24,565 bases of DNA from assembly GCA_003427395.1 (NCBI GenBank), contig BFEA01000070.1:3126658-3151222 (forward strand). Direction: 5' to 3'. This stretch comes from Chara braunii (Eukaryota > Streptophyta > Charophyceae > Charales > Characeae). Of this stretch, positions 1-9,682 are shown piece after piece. The position numbers were made by a program, and so were the translations under genes. The notes under the pieces were generated by a model. The model did no database searches and was not told where the DNA came from. It saw only the letters and a program-made list of their open reading frames with translations. How positions within the stretch are numbered: the first letter of the stretch is position 1; the number at the start of each line of letters is the position of its first letter.

Positions 1-686
1 CTATGGCGCCAGGTAAGCTCGCCGACTGCAGGTATGGCCTCCGCCACTCCCTATCTCTCCTATGCCCTACTCTCTACTCCGTAACTTAGCGCAGCATAGC
101 GCAGCCTCCAACCAGCAGCGTGTCACCCAGAAGTGGGCTACTCGAACTGTCTCTTGCCCAGCCGTGGCCCAGCTATTTGTAGCGCTGGACGGCTGGGCCT
201 ACCTGGTACTGGCCTCAGAAAATGGCCACCTACTGGTGCACCTGACCCAAGGTGTCGTCTTGGGTCCTGCAGGACCGAAACGACGCCTGCACCTACCGGT
301 TTGGCGCCAAAATGCACCTGGCCTCGTTTTGGGCCTCCCTCCGGTGTAGGTCCGGCCTTGGGGCTGCCAGTCCGAAATGGCACCTGAACAGACAAAAATA
401 AGACAGCACACACACAAAAAAAAAGGGTAAGTAAAATAGAACCTATCTACCCAGTGTGCTGCCTAGGGCCTGGAGGGCCGCCGTGGGCCTCCAGGGCGCG
501 TGCTGGATGGTACGCGGCCTGGGGGCCCCTCAGCAACCGTCGGGCCCCTCAAATGGGGCTCATGTGCAGGCGCAGCATGTAACATTGTCGAGAACAGGCT
601 GACGAGTAACCAGAAGAATATTGGGATGATGTGTCCCATTAAGCACTGACATGAGACTACATGTTTTGACCTTTGATTGGCACTGA
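1..686. other. GC-rich stretch with no recognisable gene
   Basis: Short open frames exist on both strands, but they overlap one another, are under 100 residues and contain no motif I recognise. The DNA is GC-rich up to about 560, with runs such as GGGGGCCCC near 521, and then becomes AT-neutral. I see no tRNA, splice-bounded exon or LTR edge. It is best left as non-coding flank. Confidence 0.5.
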
Positions 687-838
687 TGTGGACTTACCTT
701 GTTGATGTATTGAATGATGCTGGCGTGGACTTGTGTGGTTTTCTGATGTAGTCTGGCCTGTGGACTTACCTTGTTGATGTATTGAATGATGCTGGCGTGG
801 ACTTGTGTGGTTTTCTGATGTAGTCTGGCCTGTGGACT
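687..838. repeat. 72-bp tandem repeat, two full copies plus a stub
   Basis: The word TGTGGACTTACC starts at 687 and again at 759, and TGTGGACT starts a third time at 831, giving a period of exactly 72. The two full units (687-758 and 759-830) look identical on reading. Because 72 is a multiple of three, the minus strand stays open across the repeat and reads a 24-residue unit twice. There is no other sign that this is coding. A recent duplication is the simplest reading. Confidence 0.9.
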
Positions 839-1004
839 GACTGTTGATGATCCTTGATCGAACGGCCAGAAGGAATCTACACACAATGGTAGTTAGCATC
901 ACAAGCAGCAAAGCACATTGAAAAGAAAACTACTAGTAGATTAAGACATTGATATTCTGCCCTTGTTAACCTGTATGCCCAGAAGGTTCTTTTCAGAGTG
1001 AATT

Positions 1005-2009
1005 TTGAGCGCTAGCGCCGCCTCGGTAAGCGCTACGCCGACGCTGCCATCGGTACCGCGGAGTTACCTCCGCGAATCTCGCGCTCACGCGGGAGTTCCA
1101 CCACCATCGCCGCTGAGCAAAACGCACGAAGCGAAAGCTTTGAACCCGTGCATCTTCGCGAGACGCACTGCTGAATCCATAGCTGAAGCCACAGCTCAAA
1201 CCAAGAAAGGGACAGACCACCCAGACCCAACGAAGGGGGACCACACCCTTGGGAGACATCCCACGCCACGCCCCAGGGTGGGGCACAGGACGAGACACAG
1301 GGGGAGGCACAGGTACAGTAAGAAAGGGGAGAAGAAGGGAAGAGAGAGGGAGAGGAACCAAGAGAGGAAGCCCTACCAAGGGGAGAGAGTGGGTTAACAA
1401 GAAAGAAGCAAAGGAAGCTGCCAAGAGTAAGAAACAAAAAGGAGCGAAAAGGGGAAAGGGACAAGGCAGCCACACTTTCCAACAACAGAAAGAAACAAGG
1501 CAGAAAGAGGAGGAGAGGGACGGAAAGAGGAGGAGAGGGACGGAAAGAGGAGGAGAGGGACGGAAGGGAGAATGATCAGGAACAGGGAAGAGGAGGGGCA
1601 GAGGAAACACTCGAGAGAAAGCAAAGCAATCAAGTAGAGTGCCAAGGACTAGAAGACAAGGATGGACAAGACGCGGTGAGAAAGGGAGGTTAGATCGCTC
1701 CAACTCTCAAACACCAGCGTGCAGAAGCGAGGAAATTGGGCGGACCGGACCCACAAGCGACAAGGACAAAGAGAAGGCGGAGGAGACATCATTAATCGAG
1801 AACCGGTTGTACGTACCGACAAGGGGAAAGGACATTACGGCGAAAGGAGGATTCATATTTTGCTAATTCTTTCGTTCCCTCAAGAGGGATCTAGGCAGCT
1901 GGAGTAGGAAATAAAATTCAGTCCATAGAAGGAAGCGAACACACTCGAACAGACAGGAGTAGGGCATCATTACGAAGGCGGCCAAGATAGACTAGACTTC
2001 GCATTAACT
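1005..2009 (+). other. Purine-rich stretch, possibly the 5' region of the LINE
   Basis: From about 1200 to 1900 the plus strand is dominated by A and G, which any frame translates as Lys/Arg/Glu/Gly-rich low-complexity peptide. The LINE ORF1 and ORF2 further on have the same A/G-rich plus strand, so this may be the element's 5' untranslated region or a disordered leader. No domain is visible. The element's true 5' end cannot be fixed because no target-site duplication was recognised. Confidence 0.35.
1501..1565 (+). repeat. 20-bp purine minisatellite, three units
   Basis: The unit CGGAAAGAGGAGGAGAGGGA occurs at 1521-1540 and 1541-1560. A one-mismatch copy lies at 1501-1520 and a five-base start of a fourth at 1561. 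It is probably replication slippage in purine-rich DNA. The 20-bp period would shift any reading frame, which argues against strong coding constraint here. Confidence 0.85.
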
Positions 2010-3014
2010 AATGCTCACCAATGCCGAGACGGACGGATGGATCGCGACCTTGCACCAGCACCGACGGACTTCCGCGTGACAAACACACAACACCGGGACC
2101 AACCACCACCACTCGAACGCGGCCCTCCGAACCACCCCTCACACACATCACCCTACACCAGCGCATGTAATCCCCATACTCGTAAGCCAAGAACACACAA
2201 GGCACCCCGCCGCCCCCCACTTCTCGCCGTCACCTCCCATAGGAAAAAGAACCAAAACCACACACCACGATCCCACGCAACATCCCATCCCACGACACAA
2301 GCCACACACCCCCAGTCTACCCCCGGACTCCCCACTTACCTACACTGCAACCCCACCACCCCCCCACCGCCACCTCTAGCCCCCTATCGTCGAAGCGCAC
2401 GTGCACAGACAAGGGAAAGACCCAAGGAAAGGAGGACAGGAGTAAAGGTGCTAAACAGCTAGGAGGAAAGGAGCAGGGCAGGAAGCCTCACACGCACACC
2501 AAGATTATAAGGAATCCTATTGAATCTACCTTGATTAACCTCGAGGAAACCATTGACCTACTCATCGCTTGTCGAATAAAACACTGTGTACCATTGAGGA
2601 TTCACCCCCATCCTTGTCCGTCTTAGGCTCCACACACGGACACGAAGGTGATTCGCGTGGAAACATCTCGACAACCTTAGCCCCAATAATCCGATCCCCA
2701 AGTGGGGAGGCCAACCTCAGCCAAAATTTTCCACAAAGACAAGCTTGAGGAGATTGAAGGTGACAGTCCTCCACACGTCCCAGAGGGGTAACACAACGGA
2801 ACATAGTCTCGCCCTCAATCAACCAGCACAAGCGGCCACCTGCCAGGGACACCTGTACGGCATAACCCCTCTCCACAGTCGAGCCTTTACCAGTTCCCCT
2901 CCCAGGACACTCAAATTAACCAGCAATCACTCTCCCAACCCCAATAAAACACCTGGGTGACAGAAGAGAGAGGGTCAGACATAACATTTCAGGAGGCAGG
3001 GTACCAACAACAGC
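2010..3014 (+). pseudogene. Degenerate, coding-like leader upstream of LINE ORF1
   Basis: At 2037-2462 the plus strand is rich in C and A and very poor in G, and one open frame reads as Pro/Thr/His/Ser-rich peptide. From about 2490 to 3010, short coding-like stretches appear in changing frames with several stops, for example around 2730-2790 and 2960-3010. The last of these runs towards the ORF1 frame that opens at 3015. I read this as the decayed N-terminal or spacer part of the LINE ORF1 region. No domain is recognised. It could equally be non-coding element sequence with biased composition. Confidence 0.35.
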
Positions 3015-5248
3015 GTGGGAGCACCGAAACAAATATCCCATAGCCAATCGCGAACAAAAGAAAGGAAGGAAGAAAAACGCAAGAAGGGGAAGGATGGCGA
3101 AAGAGGGACTGAGAATGGAAACCCAGAACTTGTTGGCCGAGAAAACGAAAACAGAAATGATCAAAAGAACAGAACTGATCAAAGTGGGGAATGGAAACAA
3201 GAAGTGGTCGTATGGGAGTATCTGAAGGAAGCACTGTCGTGTCTGGATGAATTCTATGCCAAACACGCAGTACTCTTTACCTTCTCCAAGAAGAGCCAGA
3301 AACTCAATAAGAGCGGATGAATTCTATGCCAAACACACAATACTCTTTACCTTCTCCAAGAAGAGCCAGAAACTCAACAGAGCGGAAAAACTGAAGTGGT
3401 TGTGGGCAAAGCTTAAAGGCATGGAACCTATCCCGGCAATAGATCCAAAAGTGACTTTTCACAGTAGGGGAAGAAACACAATCATGGTGGTTTGCAAAGA
3501 CGAAAAACAGACGGATTTCCTCGAACACAAATCCTTCACCTGTAATTCGTCAGTAGTTTCAGTGTATCCATGGGCGCCCTCCAAAACGACGAAGGCATCC
3601 CCTTCCAGATACCGTCAGTCACTGATGCAACAATATTTCTGGATTCAGTTCGATGGCGTACGGAAGGGACTATATGGAGCCATCAAGGCAAGGTTGCAGG
3701 ATGAGCACGGTCATTTCCCTATCATGGATTGGATTACCCCCACACCCGACTTCCTGATCCCCCAACACGACACCATGATGGCATGCCTGAACACCCAGGG
3801 CGCAGTCCCACCACAATTGCCTGAGTTTTGGTACTTCGTGGTTAGGGGCCAAACATTGAAAGTCATTGTGTCGACCAAGAACAACCCTCAGTGTTTCAAA
3901 TGCAGACAGAGAGGTCACCTGGGAACTGGCCCAAGATGCCCCAAAAACGCAGATTCAGCAAGGAACAGAGCGCTGAAACAGAACAGCCTAGAGGAAGTGG
4001 AGGGCGAGTCGGGCTTTTAAGTACATTGGATGGGTATTCAACGACAATCTTGAAACACCGGACTGGGTATGGATTCTGGAAGGAGAGCCCACTCCGAGGC
4101 CGGACATCTACCCCCCATCGGATAGCAGTTGGCAGACCAAAAACATCGGTAAGAAATCACCCAAAATTTTCACCATTGATCAGGTACTGAACAAGGAAAG
4201 GGTTCAGGAGGAGAGGAGGCTAAGGGATTTACAAATGGACCTGGATGTAACAGGAGAACTGGCAGAAAGAAGGTGGAGGGAAACAGCACAAGAAACAAAG
4301 GAGCAAGAAAGGCTGACCGATCAAACATATCAGAATACAACAGGCATCTCGATAGTACAGTGCACACGCAAAGTGAGCACAAAAGCGGGACAGGGAAGAG
4401 GAACATCCATAGAGCAAGGGAACTGACAAAAACATGATGTGGAAATGTTCGAGGCCAAAGGAATCGAAATCAAAAGAAAGGGCGAGGAATTCACAAAGGA
4501 ATACTCCTTCGAAAGAGTTGTGGAAGAGGAATACGAAGGCCAAGAGGAAGGAGACTGGGAAAATAGACCCGTAGAGAAGATTGGAGAATACATTATCTCC
4601 ATGAAGGCCCAGAGAGCTAGTATGTTTGAATTGCATATGGCTTACGTGAGAGAGGAAGTCAAGACAAGATGCGATGACATCCCACTCACAAAAAATCCCT
4701 ACGAAATCCTGGAAAAGGAAGAAGAGATGACATAATACTACGCCCAGCAATATAGAAGAATCAAGAAGGAACAGGGACGGAAGAAGAATGCAAAGGAGGG
4801 AGGAGAAGTTCGCAGAGAGGAGGGATGGAGAGAGGACAGGTACAAGATGCCAGAGCTGCCAAAGACCAACAACAAGAGAAGGAAAGAAGAGGAGAAGAAG
4901 AAGGTGGGATCACAAGGAGAAAAAGGGAAAGGAAACAAGGAACAAAGGGGAAACAGAAAGAGGCAGGGAGAGGAAGACACAAGGGATAGCAACCAAGGAA
5001 CACGGCAAGGGTTTGGAGACCTGAACAACGAAACAGAAGCCCTTATGGTACAATCATAAGTCCTGGAAGCACAAATTCAAAGACTCTCATACCTGAATGA
5101 AGAAATGAGATTGAAAACAGTCACAGTGGGCTCATTGAATTACTACAAGCAAACAAAATTCTGGAACAGGACGATAGCCACGAGTAAAAGCCTCCTACTG
5201 CCCAGAACAATCTTAGCAGTAAGATTCAACATGCAGGAAGAGGAATGA
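3015..5248 (+). pseudogene. LINE ORF1: nucleic-acid-binding protein with zinc knuckle and charged tail (broken)
   Basis: Plant LINE ORF1 proteins bind the element's RNA. Here the ATG at 3015 opens a Lys/Glu-rich start. Next comes a globular part with a motif like that of the DUF4283 (RRM-like) domain, ending in VYPWAPS near 3570. A zinc knuckle follows at 3892-3939 (C-X2-C-X4-H-X6-C, two residues longer than usual before the last Cys). The tail to 5248 is very rich in Glu/Lys/Arg and probably helical. It is broken. A 70-bp duplication at 3245-3384 changes frame, a further shift lies just before the frame-1 stop at 4018-4020, and in the last frame there are stops at 4424-4426, 4733-4735 and 5057-5059 before the end at 5246-5248. 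Frame continuity on both sides of each lesion supports one original gene of about 740 codons. The family call rests on the knuckle, the composition and the downstream LINE ORF2. Confidence 0.6.
3245..3384 (+). repeat. 70-bp direct duplication inside LINE ORF1
   Basis: The stretch beginning GGATGAATTCTATGCC at 3245 repeats at 3315, with a few substitutions. Seventy is not a multiple of three, so the first copy is read in the frame that opens at 3015 and the second in the frame that continues to 4020. One copy is evidently extra. The duplication itself splits ORF1 into two overlapping reading frames. Confidence 0.9.
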
Positions 5249-5720
5249 TAGATTGCCACGGCAGCTACCGGGCTGGGAAAATGACAGCGTAAAGGAAAGA
5301 CTTACCTCGACAGTCTCAGAGGAAGAACCCGTCAAAGTTGGTCAGTTGGGGGAAGTGTTGAGGGGACCACCAGCAGGAGGAAAAGAGACCCAGGGCAAGG
5401 AAGAAACACTAGGCGTGAGACCAGTGGTAGCCATCTACAACCCAGGGACCCTGGTGCCGTACCAAATACCCTTACGAGGGTATTTGGCATGTTTCCTGCA
5501 AGGCGCGCTAGTGCAGCCTCGTCCGCTCAACGACGCTCGTATGGGAGGAAGTTTAGGCCCTTGCTAGGACGAGAGGCGCACGTGGGGTATCGGCGGCAAG
5601 ATGCAGCCATGCGCAACATGGAAGGGCCCGGCGTGGCTGTTCCCTTTAATTTTGTCGTCAGCGACGTCAGGACGGTATTAGCGTTTCCTTTTCCTCGTCC
5701 GCCATATACCGACAAGTAAA
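5249..5720 (+). other. Region after ORF1, with a perfect hairpin and an unrecognised 76-codon frame
   Basis: After the ORF1 stop the composition shifts from purine-rich to GC-rich. A perfect 10-bp inverted repeat (CCAAATACCC at 5462-5471, GGGTATTTGG at 5478-5487, 6-nt loop) lies close to that change. A frame at 5489-5719 encodes an Arg-rich peptide of 76 residues without a motif I recognise. I cannot say whether it is a real gene, the remnant of an inserted element or chance. The hairpin may mark the left side of an insertion into the LINE. Confidence 0.3.
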
Positions 5721-6659
5721 AGTTCTAAATATTTTTATTTATTGCCATGTTATTATTGTGCTCTGACGTTCTTTTACTTAGATACGACAGCGGGTTTAGT
5801 GGCCTTCGCGGCAGTCGAGGACCTTGAGCGCGCGCCTCTTTGGTTGACCTTTTTGAAACGTGGACCGAGGAGGCCGACGTGCGTGTGAGCCGGAGGGTGG
5901 TTAGCCCATGGGCCGGAAGGGACTTTAGTGGTTCGGATTTTTGCAGGGGCACCATCCGTTCCCGACAGTCCGCAGTGGAGGGGCTGGGTATGAGTATGCC
6001 CACAGGACTGTCTTCCACTTTGATCTCCAAGGTCCCCTTCTAGGTATTCGCTACTACCATGAAAACCTGCATCGGGCCTTCTCACCCAAGCCCGCGCCCG
6101 AGCATATAGCAGTCCGCGCCATCGGCCCCGCGGCCTGCTATGAGAAACTGGGGCGGGGCTGGTCTGCTAAGGCGCTAAAGAGGAGGTGGCGGGCTCAGCC
6201 AGGGTAAGGCGGGCAGGGGAGGTTGTAGCAAGCTGGCAGTGAAGTCAGCTAGGCGCACGGGCTGTCGGGCGGAGTATAGGGGCCAGGGACGAACTAAACA
6301 GCCTGATGATCAGGCCTTACTGAGCGTTACAAGACCGCTGCGGCCGGATGCTGCCTCGGTAGCAGGAGAAGCGGAGCAACGGGGGCAAAGTGAGAAGGGC
6401 AGAGATGCTCTGAGCAAGGAAGTTCGGAGGGCAATGGAGCGAAGCGGCGACGGGAGGAAAGGAAGAGTTGACCGGGGTGGAGCACAGAGGCAGCGGAGGA
6501 AACTAGCAACAGGCAGCAGGGGGACAAGCGCTAAGGGAGTGGGGTGCTAAGGCAGCGCAACAACGGGCGCCGAGACAGTAGGAGTGACGGGCAGCGGAGG
6601 AACAGGTAAACGAGGTGGATGAACCCGGACGGGGGCAGGCGGCAGGTGCAACCGGGAAA
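5721..6659 (+). other. Unassigned region with an unrecognised 88-codon frame at 5941-6207
   Basis: An AT-rich patch (5721-5780) is followed by GC-rich DNA. The frame at 5941-6207 has balanced, protein-like composition (aromatic, His, Arg and Pro residues) and lacks obvious low complexity, but I do not recognise it. From 6210 to about 6660 the plus strand is G/A-rich with recurring GGCAGCGGAGG-like words and no convincing frame. Nothing here can be assigned a function. Confidence 0.3.
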
Positions 6660-7445
6660 CAGGGACGGAGAAAGAGGCAGCTGGAAGCGGGCATGGCAAG
6701 AGGTAAGAACGCGTGCCCCGCTCGTTCCTTGATGAAAACGAGCGGGGAGAATTGCTATAGAGGGGTGTTCGGGAAGGGCGATACTAATCATGAAGTCAGA
6801 AAGGGCGGGGAGTAAGTAGGAGGAGGAGTAAGAAAGAATGGGCTGCGCAGAGACATCGGCGAGGGAGAGGAAGAAAACATTAAAACAACCGTTTTCGTCC
6901 TTTAGTAAACGAAAACTGGCAGGAGGGGATGGTAGACTGGGATTTTGGGGCTAGGTTATTCTGATAGCATAGTTAGTTTTGAGATTAGTTGATTAGAATT
7001 AGAGTTAGTGAGAAAAATCTAGCGCGGAGCTATGGCGGAGAGGGGAGATGATGGAGAGGAAAACGATGATATCCCTCGATTCCGCACGGAATCAAGTGAG
7101 CTGAAGTGGTAGATAGGGGTTTTAAGGCCGGGTGAGTAGGATTGTGAAGTTAGTTTAAGATGAAAGTTAGTAGAAATAGAGGTAGGAGAGAAAGGGGGCG
7201 CGCGAAGATGGCGGGAGACCGAATATGGCAGGGAGACCGAAACTGCTATCTCGCTCGTTTCTTGACAGAAATGGGCGAGTAAAGAGGCGAAATGGGGGGT
7301 TTAAGGCGTTGCGAGGCAATTGGCCTTGGCGGATTTTAGCTTGGTGCAGCGGATCGACTGGCGTGGCCAGAAAGTATTGTGCCCAGGAGTGAAGCTCCCG
7401 TCGGTTTAAGTACACGATGTATCTTCCCGTGCTTTAGGGGAAGAT
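6660..7445 (+). repeat. Degenerate tandem array with a hairpin every ~175 bp
   Basis: Five inverted repeats are centred near 6731, 6903, 7085, 7264 and 7433, so the spacings are about 172, 182, 179 and 169. Arms: 6716-6726 with 6737-6747 (11 bp perfect); 6891-6898 with 6909-6916 (8 bp); 7078-7084 with 7087-7093 (7 bp); 7250-7260 with 7269-7279 (11 pairs, two of them G.U); 7421-7428 with 7438-7445 (8 bp). The arm sequences differ between units, while the flanks share words such as GGTTTTAAGGCCGG / GGGGTTTAAGGCG and TAGTTAGTTTTGAGA / AAGTTAGTTTAAGATG. The units therefore look related by descent. Function unknown. Confidence 0.6.
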
Positions 7446-9201
7446 TCACTCACGTTTGCATATTTTAAATCAGGGATCTTGGGATCATCCCTCGTATCCG
7501 CCATCGCGGCCAGATGCTTAGCATAAGTACCAATCGTCGCCGCCGTGGAGCTCATGGTCGTGATCGTTTTTGTAGTCACGATATTCGTTATGGTGATCTG
7601 TCTGCATTCCGCTGGTCGTCTCGATCCCGCTGCTCATGCCATGCTCACTATCTGTATCCCGCCCGCAGTCGGTTTCCTGTTAGCGTTGCTTCTCGTCTCC
7701 ATCGACCTGTATATTTCCGTGTTCTAGTTGAAGGTTCATTCGTTTCCGCTCAGCCTTTTGACGGGAATAGCGGGAGGTGAGTCGTGGGGTTGGAGACATA
7801 CCTGTTGTCCGGCGCGTTGCTCATCCTATCGATGGAAGAAGACTTATCTCCATCTCACTGCGTGCATGGCTAGAAAGCAGTGTATATTTTCATGTCCCTG
7901 TGAAAGATTCCTTTCCGTCTTGCACATCGACAGACTGCTCGGATGGGGTGCACGTGGAACTGCTGAAATATATTCGTGAGCTCGAATCCAGACACCGGAC
8001 TCGGCCATACGCATAAGGGAGGCGAGGGACATACCTGACCAGCTTCGAGTAGGAGACTCGTCGCCCTTCTACACATCCGAGGGATAGTGAAGCAGAGCTG
8101 ACTTCCCCTAAAGTGTGCTGTGGTTCGCGGTTGTTTCCTCCCTGCCATGATAGTGTCAATTCCTGATGCCTCTCCTTATGGTATTCACCGCTTTGGTTGT
8201 GCTCGTCGTTCAGATCTGAGTGAGGTTGCGTGTCATGTTCGGTGGTCGTAACTACCAGTTGGATTTAACGGTAAGAATAACTGGGTACTGGCTACAGAAA
8301 GAGAGAGAGAGACAGAGCAGGATTTACCTGCGTGAGCACGCTGCTGTTCCAAGGGAGAGGTGGTCTCGTGGTCTCGGGGCAAGGAGTTGGGCAGATGCTA
8401 TGCGTTCGCTGCTCAGCACTAGGATTTTGGTTGTGCACAAGGTCTCCAGCTGAGTTGCTGCTTCCGGTCGGAATAGAGGCGCACATGTGCTCTATTTGGG
8501 CACAACTTGTTTTAAACTGCGAGTCGGCAGTTCGGTTGAAGGTTGAAAACCGTGTGACTTGGAGGAATCGTCAAGGTTTGTAGAGGGGTTATTACTGCGA
8601 CTTGGAGGCTCGCCAGAGGGAAGTTGTTCAGCAGTCTGACTTCAGGAGGCCGTGACTTGGCGCATTGACCAAGGTTTGACCATTTGCACTGCATTTTGGC
8701 CATCATTGCGGGGCCTTCAGGCGTATCAAGGCAACAAGGCCCTCTCCTGGGAGTTGAGTCTGTCTCCCTCCTGTATCTCGAGAGTCTGAAACCCCTCGTT
8801 CTGTTCTTCTTACTCTCAGTCTAGTCCTGTGACGAGAGGAAGGCGGCAGGCGGAATTGCAACCCGTAGGACCGCAGCAAGACTCTATGGGGAGTCTTCCC
8901 ACCGATTGCAGGAGCTCTGCCGGAACTCAGGAGGAGTTCTGGAGGCAGGGAACCAAAAGGTAACCATTGCTTTCTTTCTATATACCCAGTATAACCCCTA
9001 TTTGTATATTGCATGCATCCCTACTTTGACTTTTTACTTTGACTGTCAGGATAAATCCCGATTAAGTAAAGGAATGTGTGTGCAATCTCAAGTTTCAGTT
9101 TATTGGCTGAGTGAAAGCAGATTGTGAAAAAGGGGTTTTGCATCTGGGGGAAGGTTGGGAGGAAGGCAGGTTTTGCATGAGGGTTGACTAGGTCAATCGA
9201 G
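7446..9201. other. No recognisable gene; mixed pyrimidine-rich and GT-rich DNA
   Basis: Short overlapping frames on both strands lack motifs. Minor structure: a (GA)n run near 8299-8311; the word GTGACTTGG at 8554 and 8652 with shared text after it (about 98 bp apart); the word ACATACCTG near 7797 and 8029. GTAAG/GTGAG words that resemble splice donors occur, but no exon series can be supported. A spliced host exon or a retroelement untranslated region are both possible. Confidence 0.35.
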
Positions 9202-9202
9202 A

Positions 9203-9400
9203 CTGGGAAGTCCCCATAAGTTTGGGGAGACCCGGTGCTATGCTTATTTTGGATTGTGTGGGGCGTCAGACCATTCTATAAGTTTAGGTGGTCTGATTGC
9301 TCTGGAGGCTGGGAAGTCCCCATAAGTTTGGGGAGACCCAGTGCTATGGAATTGCATGGAGAGTCAGGCCATTCTATAAGTTTAGGTGGTCTGGTTGCTC
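9203..9400 (+). repeat. ~100-bp tandem duplication carrying two hairpins per unit
   Basis: The pair of hairpins at 9202-9296 (a CCCC-ATAAGTTT-GGGG type, then a CCA-TTCTATAAGTTTAGG-TGG type) is repeated in the same order at 9309-9393. Related text lies between them (GTGCTATG after the first hairpin in both). The offset is about 106 bp at the first hairpin and 98 bp at the second, so small indels have accumulated since duplication. Confidence 0.8.
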
Positions 9401-9618
9401 TGACTTGCGAGGGTTTAACTGTGATTGACTTTTCAGGAGCCAAGCCTATTCTGTAAGTTCAGGTGGCTTGGTTGCCTTGTTTACTTTGGGTTTCTTTCCT
9501 GTTTATTTGGTTTTGAACGAGGAGGTCTGAGCCATTCTATAAGTTTGTGGCTCAGCCCCTTCTTGCTTTTATTCTGAGGGAGTAAGTTTGACAGAGGGCA
9601 GACCATTCTATAAGTTTA

Positions 9619-9682
9619 GGTGGTCTAGCCTAATGCCTCGCACAAGTTCAGGTGGTCTAGCCTAATGCCTCGCACAAGTCTA
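9619..9682 (+). repeat. 32-bp tandem duplication next to a hairpin
   Basis: The sequence starting GGTGGTCTAGCC at 9619 repeats at 9651, 32 bp later, with two mismatches at the end of the unit. It duplicates the right arm of the hairpin at 9600-9626 without its left arm, leaving an unpaired GGTGGTCTAG at 9651. Confidence 0.85.

Noticed and set aside
560-911. Minus-strand frames with a 24-residue repeat
   Set aside because: Repeat length is a multiple of three only because the DNA unit is 72 bp; two frames show it at once and neither has coding character.
993-1703. 236-codon minus-strand frame
   Set aside because: Antisense of purine-rich DNA, giving Leu/Phe/Pro/Ser-rich peptide; no real transmembrane protein pattern beyond composition.
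7500-9060. Spliced host exons suggested by GTAAG/GTGAG donors and TGTCAG acceptor near 9048
   Set aside because: No consistent reading frame or recognisable protein across the proposed exons.
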